From assembly GCA_902770725.1 (NCBI GenBank), contig CACXUA010000007.1, forward strand, positions 24,165-88,164: 64,000 nucleotides of DNA, read 5' to 3'. The position numbers and the translations under genes are program-made. Positions 52,551-61,047 of this stretch are shown here, piece after piece. The number at the start of each line of letters is the position of its first letter. Within the stretch, counting starts at the first letter, position 1. The notes beneath the pieces were generated by a model, which saw only the letters and a program-made list of their open reading frames with translations, had not been told where the DNA came from and ran no database searches. Source of the DNA: an uncultured Bacteroidales bacterium (GTDB lineage Bacteria; Bacteroidota; Bacteroidia; Bacteroidales; Bacteroidaceae).

Positions 52551-52581
52551 CTCTCTTCTCTTTGAGGAAGAGAGATTTTTT
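52551..52581 (+). terminator. Terminator overlapping the promoter of the BspA-like gene
   Basis: CTCTCTTC (52551-52558) pairs with GAAGAGAG (52567-52574), followed by ATTTTTT. The loop holds the TTTG that serves as -33 element of the next promoter. Confidence 0.82.
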
Positions 52582-52591
52582 CGTATATTTG
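52561..52591 (+). promoter_or_regulatory. Promoter of the BspA-like gene
   Basis: -33 TTTG at 52561-52564 and -7 TATATTTG at 52584-52591, spacer 19 bp. Confidence 0.75.
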
Positions 52592-52663
52592 CACTGGATT
52601 TAAATCCGTCGCGATTGTGACTCGAACAAAGGTTAACTCACGAACAAATAAGACTCAATAACT

Positions 52664-55570
52664 ATGAAGACAAGACTACTTTTGGCATTCCTGCTTTCGA
52701 TAGTTGCAGGTTTGCAGTCGATGAGAGCACAAGAGGCCTACGCTTGCTATACTTCAGGGAACACCACGCTGACTTTCTACTATGACAATCTGCGCAGCAG
52801 CCGTTCAGGTACGACTTATGACCTGAATGCAGACTACCTTCCAGACTGGTACACTGACGGCACCAAGACCAATGTTACCAAGGCGGTCTTTGACACTTCG
52901 TTCGCTAATGCCCGCCCGACGTCAACTTATGGTTGGTTTGCTGAAATGGCGAATCTTCAATCCATCGAGGGAATGGAATACCTGAACACCAGCGAGGTAA
53001 CAACTATGTATGGAATGTTTTATTATTGTCCTTCTTTGACGAGCCTTAACCTGAGCCACTTCAATACCTCCAAGGTAACCTCTATGTATGCAATGTTTTA
53101 TAGTTGTGAATCTTTGACGATCCTTGACGTGAGCAGTTTCAATACGTTCAAGGTAACCAATATGTATCTCATGTTCATTTACTGTTTTAGCTTGAAGACT
53201 ATTTATGTAGGTAGTGGCTGGAGCACGGCTGCCGTGACGAGTTCAGATTATATGTTCTATGACTGTACGCGCCTTATAGGCGGTCAGGGCACAACCTATG
53301 ATGAGAACCACGTAGATGCCAGCTATGCTAATGTTGATGGCGGCACAAGCAACCCAGGCTATTTCACAGATAAGAATACCCCTTATGCTTGCTATACTTC
53401 AGAAAACACCACGCTGACGTTCTATTGTGATAATCTGCGCAGCAGTCGTACAGGCGTAACTTATGATCTGAATTATGGTAATGATGCTCCAGCCTGGTAC
53501 GATGACGGCATCAAGGCCAGTGTTACCAAGGTTGTCTTTGATGCGTCATTTGCGGAGGCCCGTCCTACGTCAACCATAGGTTGGTTTTTTCAAATGGAGA
53601 ATCTTCAATCCATCGAGGGAATGGAATACTTGAACACCAGCGAGGTGACAAATATGACTAACATGTTCCACGGCTGTGAATCTCTGACAAACCTTGACGT
53701 CAGCCATTTCAATACGGGCAAAGTAACCAGAATGTGGGGCATGTTCCAGTGGTGCCGTGCTTTGACGAGCCTCGATTTGAGCAGTTTCAATACGTCCAAG
53801 GTAACCAACATGAGTCACATGTTCTATGCTTGCCAGTTATTAAAAACCATTTATGTGGGCAACGGCTGGAGTACGGCAGCTGTGACTGATTCTGAAAAGA
53901 TGTTCTATTTATGCACCAGTATTGTTGGTGGCGCAGGCACAAAATACATTGGAGTGCGTGTAGATGCAAGATATGCCCATATCGATGGCGGCACAAGCAA
54001 CCCGGGCTATTTCACGGGTAAGAATGCCCTTTGTGCTTATGCCTGCTATACTTCTGAGAACACGACGCTGACCTTCTACTACGACAATCTGCGCGACAGT
54101 CGTTCAGGCACGACTTACAGCCTGAATTCAGGTACAGACTATCCAGGTTGGAAATTCGATGGCACTAATGCCAATGTGACTAAGGTGGTCTTTGACACTT
54201 CGTTCGCTAATGCCCGCCCGACGTCAACCTATGATTGGTTTGGTGTAATGGAGAACCTTCAATCCATCGAGGGAATGGAATACCTGAACACCAGCGAGGT
54301 AACCAATATGGGAGAAATGTTTAATGGTTGTGCTTCTTTGGCGAGCCTCGACTTGAGCAGCTTCAATACGCGCAAGGTAAATGTGATGAGTCGGATGTTC
54401 TATGCTTGTACTTCTTTGACGAGTCTCGACGTTAGCAGTTTCAATACATCCAATGTGACCAATATGGCTGAAATGTTCTATGGTTGCATTGGTTTGACGG
54501 GCCTCGACTTGAGCAGCTTCAATACAAGCAAGGTGGGCAATATGCACCAAATGTTTTATTACTGTATGGCCTTGAAAACCATTTATGTGGGCAACGGCTG
54601 GAGTATAGCATATGTGACTGATTCTGAATGGATGTTCTTGGAGTGCACCAGTATTGTTGGTGGCGCAGGCACAGTATATACAGGAGTGCGTGTAGATGCC
54701 AGCTATGCCCATATCGATGGCGGCGGCAACAATCCTGGCTATTTAACAGACGTGAATTCTGTTGTTTTAGACCTGTGGATTGCAGACATACAAGTGACAG
54801 GAGCGAACAAGAACGATCTAACTGAACTTGTCGCAGAAATGGACGAAGAGGCAATGGAGCGTTACTATGGGGGAGTAATGGAAATAACCTTTAATTTCGG
54901 AAGTAATACGCTTACACTCAAGGATGCTATCATCAGACCAGAAACAGGAGCGTTTGGCATTATGTCGAGGATGCAAAACCTGAATATAAAGCTGATAGGA
55001 GAGAATACCATTGCCGCTACCGATGCATTGAGCGTGAACCTGCAGAGAAATTCAGGCAAAGGCGTTACAACCTTCATTGGCAATGGCTCGCTTGATATTA
55101 CGTCGAACTCGAACTCGGGAGCATTCAGTACCGTCCGCGATATCGTAATAAAAGACGGAGCAAAGATAACGGTAGAAGGTACAGGCGACCTTGGTTTCCA
55201 AGGAAGTCCAGTAATGAGTGGAGGAAATGGTCCGAAGCTGACTCTGCAAGGCGCGGAAACCGTCCTAAGGGCAAAAGGCGGTTCGAGCGGTTCGTTGGTT
55301 GGCTTCAGTGCCCTGTACATGGGCAACACCATAAAAATCATTGAACCTGTAGGCGCAGCATTCATCGCAAACCGGGGCGTCGTCATGAACGGCTCTATTG
55401 TCGCTAACGAATGGGTAATGATAGCCGACCAAGACTACATCGACGGCGTAGAAGACGTTAACGTTGACCTTAACCTTAACGACTCTTGGTACGACCTCCA
55501 AGGCCGCAAAGTCATGAATCCACGAAAGGGTATCTACATCAAGAATGGTAAGAAGGTCTTGGTGAAGTAA
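52664..55570 (+). CDS. BspA-like (DUF285) repeat surface protein
   Basis: 968 residues with a signal peptide (ending near SMRAQ). Three large repeats of ~215-235 residues (~25-238, ~239-458, ~459-694) each hold DUF285-type leucine-rich units (NMSHMFYAC, LTSLDLSSFNTSKV) ending in a Gly/Tyr block (DGGTSNPGYFT). The third repeat has an extra unit. Residues ~695-930 are a separate beta-helix-like domain (NTLTLKDAII, LNIKLIGENTI). The C-terminal tail (YDLQGRKVMNPRKGIYI, then GKKV) is the Prevotella sorting-type motif. BspA relatives bind host matrix proteins; whether this one does is unknown. DNA of the three repeats shares long identical stretches. Confidence 0.88.
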   Translation: MKTRLLLAFLLSIVAGLQSMRAQEAYACYTSGNTTLTFYYDNLRSSRSGTTYDLNADYLPDWYTDGTKTNVTKAVFDTSFANARPTSTYGWFAEMANLQSIEGMEYLNTSEVTTMYGMFYYCPSLTSLNLSHFNTSKVTSMYAMFYSCESLTILDVSSFNTFKVTNMYLMFIYCFSLKTIYVGSGWSTAAVTSSDYMFYDCTRLIGGQGTTYDENHVDASYANVDGGTSNPGYFTDKNTPYACYTSENTTLTFYCDNLRSSRTGVTYDLNYGNDAPAWYDDGIKASVTKVVFDASFAEARPTSTIGWFFQMENLQSIEGMEYLNTSEVTNMTNMFHGCESLTNLDVSHFNTGKVTRMWGMFQWCRALTSLDLSSFNTSKVTNMSHMFYACQLLKTIYVGNGWSTAAVTDSEKMFYLCTSIVGGAGTKYIGVRVDARYAHIDGGTSNPGYFTGKNALCAYACYTSENTTLTFYYDNLRDSRSGTTYSLNSGTDYPGWKFDGTNANVTKVVFDTSFANARPTSTYDWFGVMENLQSIEGMEYLNTSEVTNMGEMFNGCASLASLDLSSFNTRKVNVMSRMFYACTSLTSLDVSSFNTSNVTNMAEMFYGCIGLTGLDLSSFNTSKVGNMHQMFYYCMALKTIYVGNGWSIAYVTDSEWMFLECTSIVGGAGTVYTGVRVDASYAHIDGGGNNPGYLTDVNSVVLDLWIADIQVTGANKNDLTELVAEMDEEAMERYYGGVMEITFNFGSNTLTLKDAIIRPETGAFGIMSRMQNLNIKLIGENTIAATDALSVNLQRNSGKGVTTFIGNGSLDITSNSNSGAFSTVRDIVIKDGAKITVEGTGDLGFQGSPVMSGGNGPKLTLQGAETVLRAKGGSSGSLVGFSALYMGNTIKIIEPVGAAFIANRGVVMNGSIVANEWVMIADQDYIDGVEDVNVDLNLNDSWYDLQGRKVMNPRKGIYIKNGKKVLVK

Positions 55571-55581
55571 GACTCAACCAT

Positions 55582-55620
55582 AAAAAACAAAGGCAGGGAG
55601 CAATCGCTTCCTGCCTTTAT
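55582..55620. terminator. Bidirectional terminator between the BspA-like gene and rho
   Basis: AAAGGCAGG (55589-55597) pairs with CCTGCCTTT (55610-55618). The six As at 55582-55587 give a U-tract for rho on the minus strand; the T-rich right side serves the plus strand. Confidence 0.88.
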
Positions 55621-55637
55621 TATATTAAGAAGTTTCC

Positions 55638-57371
55638 TTACGAATTCATGCTGAGGAGGAACTCCTCGTTGCTTTCGGTGTTCTCGAGGCGGGACTTCAC
55701 TTCGTTCATGGCTTCGATGGGCGTCATGTCGGCCAGGAACTTGCGCAGTATCCACATGCGGTCGAGCGTCATCTTGTCCTGCAGCAGGTCGTCGCGACGT
55801 GTGCTGCTGGCCACGATGTTGACGGCTGGGAAGATGCGCTTGTTGGAGAGCATGCGGTCGAGCTGCAGTTCCATGTTGCCCGTTCCCTTGAACTCCTCGA
55901 AGATGACTTCGTCCATCTTGCTGCCAGTATCGATAAGGGCAGTTGCTATGATGGTCAGGCTGCCGCCGTTCTCGATGTTACGGGCAGCACCAAAGAAGCG
56001 CTTGGGCTTGTGCAGAGCGTTTGCATCCACACCACCACTCAGCACCTTACCGCTGGCAGGAGATACCGTGTTGTAGGCACGAGCCAGACGTGTGATGGAG
56101 TCGAGGAAGATGACCACATCGTGTCCGCATTCCACCATACGCTTTGCCTTCTCGAGCACGATGCCGGCAATCTTCACGTGACGCTCAGCAGGTTCGTCGA
56201 AGGTGCTGGCAATCACCTCAGCCTTTACGGTACGGGCCATATCGGTTACCTCTTCAGGACGTTCGTCGATGAGCAGCATCATGAGATATGCCTCAGGATG
56301 ATTGGCTGCAATTGCGTTGGCGATGTCCTTCATGAGGAGCGTCTTACCTGTCTTTGGCTGCGCCACAATCAAAGCACGCTGGCCTTTGCCGATAGGAGCG
56401 AAGAGGTCAACCACGCGAGCAGAGAGAGAGTCGCCCTTGCCTTTGCAGAGCTGGAACTTCTCGTCGGGGAAGAGAGGCGTGAGGTTCTCGAACGGACTGC
56501 GGTCGCGCACGGTATCGGGGTTGCAGCCATTGATGCGCTCTACACGCATCAGGGGGAAGAACTTCTCGCCACGCATGGGCGGACGAACCGGACCTTCCAC
56601 CACGTCGCCAGTCTTGAGGCCATACTGTTTGATCATCTGTTGTGTGACGTAGATGTCGTCGGGGCTGCTCAGGTAGTTGTAGTCGCTGCTACGCAAGAAG
56701 CCAAAGCCTTCGTTCATCACTTCGAGCACGCCTTCGCCACGAATGCTCTCGCCGAAGTTATAGGAAGAAGGTGTAGCTGCTTCTCCGTTTCCCTTTTGGG
56801 GAACTACTTTATTCTGATCTGTGTCCTCTCCCTTTGCTGGAGAGTTAGAGAAGGTCTTTGCCTGTTCCTCAGCAGACGGGATATCCTGTATGATGATGAA
56901 GTCGGCAGGCTCTTCCTTTGGCTGTGTTTTTACCTTCTCTTCCTTTGTCTCACCAATACGTTTGCGACGCTTTTTCTCGGGAGCAGGCTGTTCTGGCTGT
57001 GCTTCCTCAGCAGGTTTAGTTTCACTTTCTTTCTGCTCAGCCTCCTTTGCTGCTTCTGCAGCTTTAGCAGCCTCTTCAGCTTCTTTTTCAGCCTTAGACT
57101 TGCGTCCGCGCTTCTTAGGAGCAGGAGCAGGTTCTTCTGTTACACGAGCAGATTCCTTGCTCCCCTCCTCCTCGGGGGAGGGGGTGGGGGCTGTTGCCTT
57201 GGGCTTCCTGCCTCTCTTCTTTGGAGCAGAATCAACGGGAGCCTGCAGGGATTGGGCGTCCAATATGTTGTAGATGAGTGTTGTCTGGTCGTCACTAAGT
57301 TCCGCACCAAGTTTTCCGGCAAGCGCAGTAAGCTCTGCCAGAGTCATTCCTTCAAGTTCACTTTTGTGCAT
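55638..57371 (-). CDS. rho: Transcription termination factor Rho with long disordered insertion
   Basis: 577 residues, against ~420 in E. coli. Residues 1-40 are the N-terminal helical part ([21 protein letters not shown]). Residues ~41-212 are a Lys/Glu/Ala/Pro-rich low-complexity insertion ([36 protein letters not shown]). Then the RNA-binding OB fold ([18 protein letters not shown]) and the ATPase core with [34 protein letters not shown] and [11 protein letters not shown]. Bacteroides Rho has a comparable insertion reported to drive phase separation. A C-rich mRNA stretch in the insertion (57173-57205) resembles a Rho loading site. Confidence 0.96.
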   Translation of the reverse strand: MHKSELEGMTLAELTALAGKLGAELSDDQTTLIYNILDAQSLQAPVDSAPKKRGRKPKATAPTPSPEEEGSKESARVTEEPAPAPKKRGRKSKAEKEAEEAAKAAEAAKEAEQKESETKPAEEAQPEQPAPEKKRRKRIGETKEEKVKTQPKEEPADFIIIQDIPSAEEQAKTFSNSPAKGEDTDQNKVVPQKGNGEAATPSSYNFGESIRGEGVLEVMNEGFGFLRSSDYNYLSSPDDIYVTQQMIKQYGLKTGDVVEGPVRPPMRGEKFFPLMRVERINGCNPDTVRDRSPFENLTPLFPDEKFQLCKGKGDSLSARVVDLFAPIGKGQRALIVAQPKTGKTLLMKDIANAIAANHPEAYLMMLLIDERPEEVTDMARTVKAEVIASTFDEPAERHVKIAGIVLEKAKRMVECGHDVVIFLDSITRLARAYNTVSPASGKVLSGGVDANALHKPKRFFGAARNIENGGSLTIIATALIDTGSKMDEVIFEEFKGTGNMELQLDRMLSNKRIFPAVNIVASSTRRDDLLQDKMTLDRMWILRKFLADMTPIEAMNEVKSRLENTESNEEFLLSMNS

Positions 57372-57470
57372 AATCTGTGTATGCTTATTAATAATAAATA
57401 ATGTGTAAGGGAAAGTAATGAACTGCCGAAAAGAATATACAGGCAGTACTTATCTTTGGTATTACGAGTG

Positions 57471-57478
57471 CAAAGATA
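57471..57478 (-). promoter_or_regulatory. Promoter of rho
   Basis: Minus-strand -7 element TATCTTTG, giving a leader of about 100 bases. A plus-strand TATCTTTG at 57451-57458 faces it. Confidence 0.6.
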
Positions 57479-57518
57479 CGACAAAAAGTGAAAAGAGAAA
57501 AGTGAAAAGAGAAAAATC

Positions 57519-57549
57519 TTTGTTTATTCTTCCTTTTTTTGTACTTTTG
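57519..57549 (+). promoter_or_regulatory. Promoter of the ABC-F gene
   Basis: -7 element TACTTTTG at 57542-57549 and -33 TTTG at 57519-57522, spacer 19 bp. Confidence 0.7.
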
Positions 57550-57556
57550 TGCTCTA

Positions 57557-57590
57557 AATCGTAAATTGTAAATCGTCAAATCGTAAATAA
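57557..57590. repeat. Leader microsatellite upstream of the ABC-F gene (TAAATCGT family)
   Basis: AATCGTAAATTGTAAATCGT followed by CAAATCGTAAATAA, almost the same text as upstream of glnN and ffh, ends a few bases before the GTG start at 57596. Confidence 0.78.
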
Positions 57591-57595
57591 AAGAG

Positions 57596-59458
57596 GTGGT
57601 TTCATACTTACAGGTACAGAATCTGACGCGAAGTGTGGGGGACAAGACGCTTTTCCGCGACCTCAGCTTCAGCATCGGCGAAGGGCAGAAGGTGGGTCTT
57701 ATCGCCAAGAACGGAACAGGCAAAAGCACGCTCCTGAACATCCTTGGCGGCAAGGACCAGGCAGACGAAGGGCAAGTCGTCTTCCATAATGACCTTCGCA
57801 TCGGTTACCTGGAGCAGACCCCTAACTATCCCCTCGACCTGACTGTCATCGAGGCTTGCTTCTGGCACGGCAACGAGACGACCAACCTTATCCGTGAGTA
57901 CGAGACCTGCATGGCTTCCGCAAGTCAGGAAGGCCTGCAAGACATCCTCGACCGCATGGAACAACTGAAGGCTTGGGACTACGAGAATCGCGCCAAGACC
58001 ATCCTCTCGCAGCTCTTCATCAAGGAGTTCGACAAGCCGCTCTCTCAACTTTCAGGAGGCCAGTTGAAGCGTGTCGCCCTCGCCAATACGCTCATCATGG
58101 AGCCTGACCTGCTCATCCTCGACGAGCCGACGAACCACCTCGACTTGCAGATGATTGAGTGGCTCGAGAACTATCTGTCGCGCTCCAACGTTACGCTCCT
58201 TATGGTCACGCACGACCGCTACTTCCTCGATCGTGTTTGTTCCGTCATTCTTGAACTTGACGAAGAGACGGTTTACACCTATCAGGGCAACTATGCCTAC
58301 TTCCTCGAACATCGTGCCCAACGCCTCGAAGTGGCTCGGGCTGAGGTTGCGAGGGCCACGAACCTCTACAGGACGGAACTCGACTGGATGCGGCGAATGC
58401 CTCAAGCCAGAGGGCATAAAGCAAGGTATCGCGAGGAAGCGTTCTACGAGTTGGAGAAGCAAGCCCATCGCCGCATCGAGGAGCAGCAGGTCAGGCTCGA
58501 GATGAAATCGACCTACATCGGCAGCAAGATATTCGAGGCCGAATATGTGAGCAAGGCTTATGGCGACCTCGTCTTGCTCAAGGACTTCTACTATAACTTC
58601 TCGCGCTATGAGAAGCTCGGCATCGTGGGCAATAACGGCACAGGCAAGAGCACTTTCGTCAAGATGCTGCTCGGACTGGTGAAGCCCGATAGCGGACGTT
58701 TCGTCGTAGGCGAGACCGTGCGTTTCGGCTATTACAGTCAAGATGGAATGGCGTTCAACGAGCAGATGAAGGTGATTGATGCAGTTCGCAAGACCGCAGA
58801 ATATGTCGATTTGGGAGGCGGCAGGAAACTCTCCGCCATGCAGTTCCTGCAGCACTTCATGTTCTCGCCCCAACAACAGCAGAACTACATCTACAAGCTT
58901 TCTGGAGGCGAGAAGCGCAGGCTCTACCTCTGTACCGTGCTCATGCAAAGCCCCAACTTCCTTGTCCTCGACGAGCCCACGAACGACCTCGACATCACTT
59001 CTCTGCAGATTCTGGAGCAATACCTGCAGGACTTCAAGGGCTGCGTCATCATCATCAGCCACGACCGCTACTTCATGGACAAGGTTGTGGACCATCTCTT
59101 CGTCTTCAAAGGCAACGGCGTCGTGAAGGACTTCCCAGGCAATTATACGCAGTACCGAGAGTGGGAGAAGTTGGAACCCGAGCCCAAGAAGGCTCAGAAT
59201 ACTCAGAACAGTCCGAGTACTCCGAGATTTCAGGGAGAGAGAAAGCGCAAGATGTCTTTCCGCGAGAAGCAGGAGTTCGAGGCTCTCGGAAAGGAAATAG
59301 ACGAGCTGGAGAACGAGAAAGCCGACATCGAGGCAGCCCTCAGTAGCGGTACCCTAAGCACGCAGGAAATAATCGACCTCAGCAAACGCCTGCCCGTAGT
59401 CAACGATTTGCTAGACGAGAAATCTATGCGTTGGCTCGAACTCAGCGAGATAGAGTAG
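57596..59458 (+). CDS. ABC-F family ATPase (Uup-like)
   Basis: 620 residues, GTG start. Two ABC domains on one chain with no membrane segment: Walker A AKNGTGKSTLLN and GNNGTGKSTFVK, signatures LSGGQLKRVALA and LSGGEKRRLYLC, Walker B LLILDEPTNHLD and FLVLDEPTNDLD. The C-terminal ~70 residues form a charged coiled coil (FREKQEFEALGKEIDELENE), as in Uup. ABC-F proteins act on the ribosome, in translation or antibiotic resistance, or in DNA metabolism. Nothing points to a resistance subtype. Confidence 0.92.
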   Translation: MVSYLQVQNLTRSVGDKTLFRDLSFSIGEGQKVGLIAKNGTGKSTLLNILGGKDQADEGQVVFHNDLRIGYLEQTPNYPLDLTVIEACFWHGNETTNLIREYETCMASASQEGLQDILDRMEQLKAWDYENRAKTILSQLFIKEFDKPLSQLSGGQLKRVALANTLIMEPDLLILDEPTNHLDLQMIEWLENYLSRSNVTLLMVTHDRYFLDRVCSVILELDEETVYTYQGNYAYFLEHRAQRLEVARAEVARATNLYRTELDWMRRMPQARGHKARYREEAFYELEKQAHRRIEEQQVRLEMKSTYIGSKIFEAEYVSKAYGDLVLLKDFYYNFSRYEKLGIVGNNGTGKSTFVKMLLGLVKPDSGRFVVGETVRFGYYSQDGMAFNEQMKVIDAVRKTAEYVDLGGGRKLSAMQFLQHFMFSPQQQQNYIYKLSGGEKRRLYLCTVLMQSPNFLVLDEPTNDLDITSLQILEQYLQDFKGCVIIISHDRYFMDKVVDHLFVFKGNGVVKDFPGNYTQYREWEKLEPEPKKAQNTQNSPSTPRFQGERKRKMSFREKQEFEALGKEIDELENEKADIEAALSSGTLSTQEIIDLSKRLPVVNDLLDEKSMRWLELSEIE

Positions 59459-59549
59459 GGAGCAGGCTACCTCATCATCAAAGACTTAGTGGCTCGTCAG
59501 CAGACAAAGAACCGGTCAAAACTATTGACCAGTCGTGTTCCTGTCTGTC

Positions 59550-59725
59550 ATGGCGTGTTTCGTTGGGCAACAAAGGCAGTAGAATCGGGCAAGTTAACGT
59601 GCATAGTTGGGCAACTTAACAGGGGTCGTGACGTTTTGGCGGCCGCCAAAAGAATTCACGGCGGCCGCCAAAAATATCCGTAGCGCTCGCCAAAAATATT
59701 TACGGCGGCCGCTAAAAACCTAATT
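59550..59725. repeat. 22-bp-period array 9 (8 units) that changes core from CGTG to GGCGGCCGCC
   Basis: Units begin at 59550, 59572, 59594, 59616, 59638, 59660, 59682 and 59704. The first four have the ATGGCGTG/TTAACGTG type core and GTTGGGCAAC spacer; the last four have GGCGGCCGCC or AGCGCTCGCC cores and an AAAAATATTTAC-type spacer. The register is kept across the change. Confidence 0.9.
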
Positions 59726-59834
59726 TCATATTGTAAAACCATCTTTTTCAGTACAGTTCGAGGAGCATCATTCTTGCCGATGAGCCTTCTTTTTGCCTGT
59801 TTTCTTTTATTTTGTAACTTTTTTGCCCGTTTTG

Positions 59835-59866
59835 TTTGACAAATTGAAATAATAGTTGTACTTTTG
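59835..59866 (+). promoter_or_regulatory. Promoter of asnA
   Basis: -7 element TACTTTTG at 59859-59866 and -33 TTTG at 59835-59838, spacer 20 bp. Confidence 0.75.
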
Positions 59867-59896
59867 CAGAAAATTTGATAGAAAACAAGGTAAATC

Positions 59897-60934
59897 ATGA
59901 GCAAACTCCTAAAGCCTGAAGGATATACTGCCCTGCTTAGCTTGAACCAGACAGAGCAGGCAATCAAGAAAATCAAGGACTTCTTCCTCAACAGCCTTTC
60001 AACCGAGCTGCGCCTCAGTCGTGTCACAGCACCTCTGTTCGTGCTTCGCGGACTAGGCATCAACGACGACCTGAATGGCGTTGAGCGTCCTGTGTCGTTC
60101 CCCATCAAGGATATGGGCGATGCTACGGCTGAAGTGGTGCATTCCCTGGCAAAGTGGAAACGTCTTACACTCGCCGAGTACCAGACGAAACCTGGTTTCG
60201 GCATCGTGACAGACATGAATGCCATCCGTGCTGACGAGGAGCTTGACAACCTTCACAGCCTTTATGTCGATCAATGGGACTGGGAGCGAGTGCTTCTTGC
60301 CGAGAACCGTAACGAAGCCTATTTGCGTCGAATCGTCAGGAAGATATATAGTGCCATCCTGCGAACCGAGTTCTATGTTTGCGAGAACTATCCTCAGTTG
60401 AACCCTTACCTGCCCGAAGATATCCACTTCATCCATAGCGAAGAGCTCCTGAAGCTTTATCCCGACAAGACTGCGAAGGAGCGCGAGGACCTCATCTGCA
60501 AGACTTATGGAGCCGTATTTATTATAGGAATAGGTGGCAAGCTCTCGAACGGGGAGGTACACGACAACCGAGCTCCTGACTACGACGACTGGAGCACACC
60601 CAACGAGAGCGGCTTCCTTGGGCTGAACGGCGACTTGCTTGTTTGGTATCCGACGCTGAACCGAAGTGTCGAACTCAGTTCGATGGGCATTCGTGTTGAC
60701 AAGGAAGCCCTGCTCCGTCAACTCGCCTTGCAGGGCAAGGAAGAGCGCAAGGAACTCTATTTCCACCAGCGTTTGTTGGGCGACACACTGCCCCTCACCA
60801 TCGGTGGTGGCATCGGTCAGAGCCGACTCTGCATGGTGCTTCTGCATAAGGCACACATCGGCGAGACACAAGCCAGCATTTGGCCCGAAGCCATGCGAAA
60901 GGAATGTAAGGAAGCAGGAATGCAACTAATATAG
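59897..60934 (+). CDS. asnA: Aspartate-ammonia ligase (asparagine synthetase A)
   Basis: 345 residues, usual length. Class II aminoacyl-tRNA-synthetase-like fold: LRLSRVTAPLFVLRGLGIND, VERPVSFPIKDMGD, VHSLAKWKRLTL, GIVTDMNAIRADEELDNLHS, VDQWDWERV and the C-terminal GGGIGQSRLCMVLLHKAHIGE. It makes asparagine from aspartate, ammonia and ATP. Its own promoter lies upstream; a microsatellite separates it from the following TonB receptor. Confidence 0.97.
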   Translation: MSKLLKPEGYTALLSLNQTEQAIKKIKDFFLNSLSTELRLSRVTAPLFVLRGLGINDDLNGVERPVSFPIKDMGDATAEVVHSLAKWKRLTLAEYQTKPGFGIVTDMNAIRADEELDNLHSLYVDQWDWERVLLAENRNEAYLRRIVRKIYSAILRTEFYVCENYPQLNPYLPEDIHFIHSEELLKLYPDKTAKEREDLICKTYGAVFIIGIGGKLSNGEVHDNRAPDYDDWSTPNESGFLGLNGDLLVWYPTLNRSVELSSMGIRVDKEALLRQLALQGKEERKELYFHQRLLGDTLPLTIGGGIGQSRLCMVLLHKAHIGETQASIWPEAMRKECKEAGMQLI

Positions 60935-60991
60935 TTAAGAGTTAAGAGTTAGGAGTTAAGAATTAAGAGTTAGGGGTTAAGAGTTAGGAGC
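60935..60991. repeat. 8-bp microsatellite (GTTAAGAG/GTTAGGAG) after asnA
   Basis: About seven degenerate copies of AGTTAAGA lie between the asnA stop and the TonB receptor start. The complement of this word precedes the J-domain gene at 6571. Confidence 0.82.
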
Positions 60992-61047
60992 GAAGAACGA
61001 CAATTGCACGAAATTTCTTAATTTTTCATTTATAAATATATTAATCA

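Larger units (their letters stand above)
52192..52663. other. 472-bp leader/intergenic region before the BspA-like gene
   Basis: It contains a GTCATTA microsatellite (52482-52505), a terminator (52551-52581) and the promoter of the next gene (52561-52591), plus GGATTTAAATCC, a 12-bp palindrome, at 52597-52608. No gene was seen. Confidence 0.65.
59459..59896. other. 438-bp region between the ABC-F gene and asnA
   Basis: It is mostly repeat array 9 (59550-59725), followed by an AT-rich stretch and the asnA promoter. Short open frames through it look like accidents of the repeats. Confidence 0.7.

Noticed and set aside
56010-57401. 463-residue plus-strand frame opposite rho with a Phe/Leu-rich stretch
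   Set aside because: The hydrophobic run comes from the complement of the Lys/Glu-rich insertion of Rho; it is not a real membrane protein.
57451-57458. Second plus-strand promoter word TATCTTTG for the ABC-F gene
   Set aside because: It has no matching -33 element and a better promoter lies closer, at 57519-57549.
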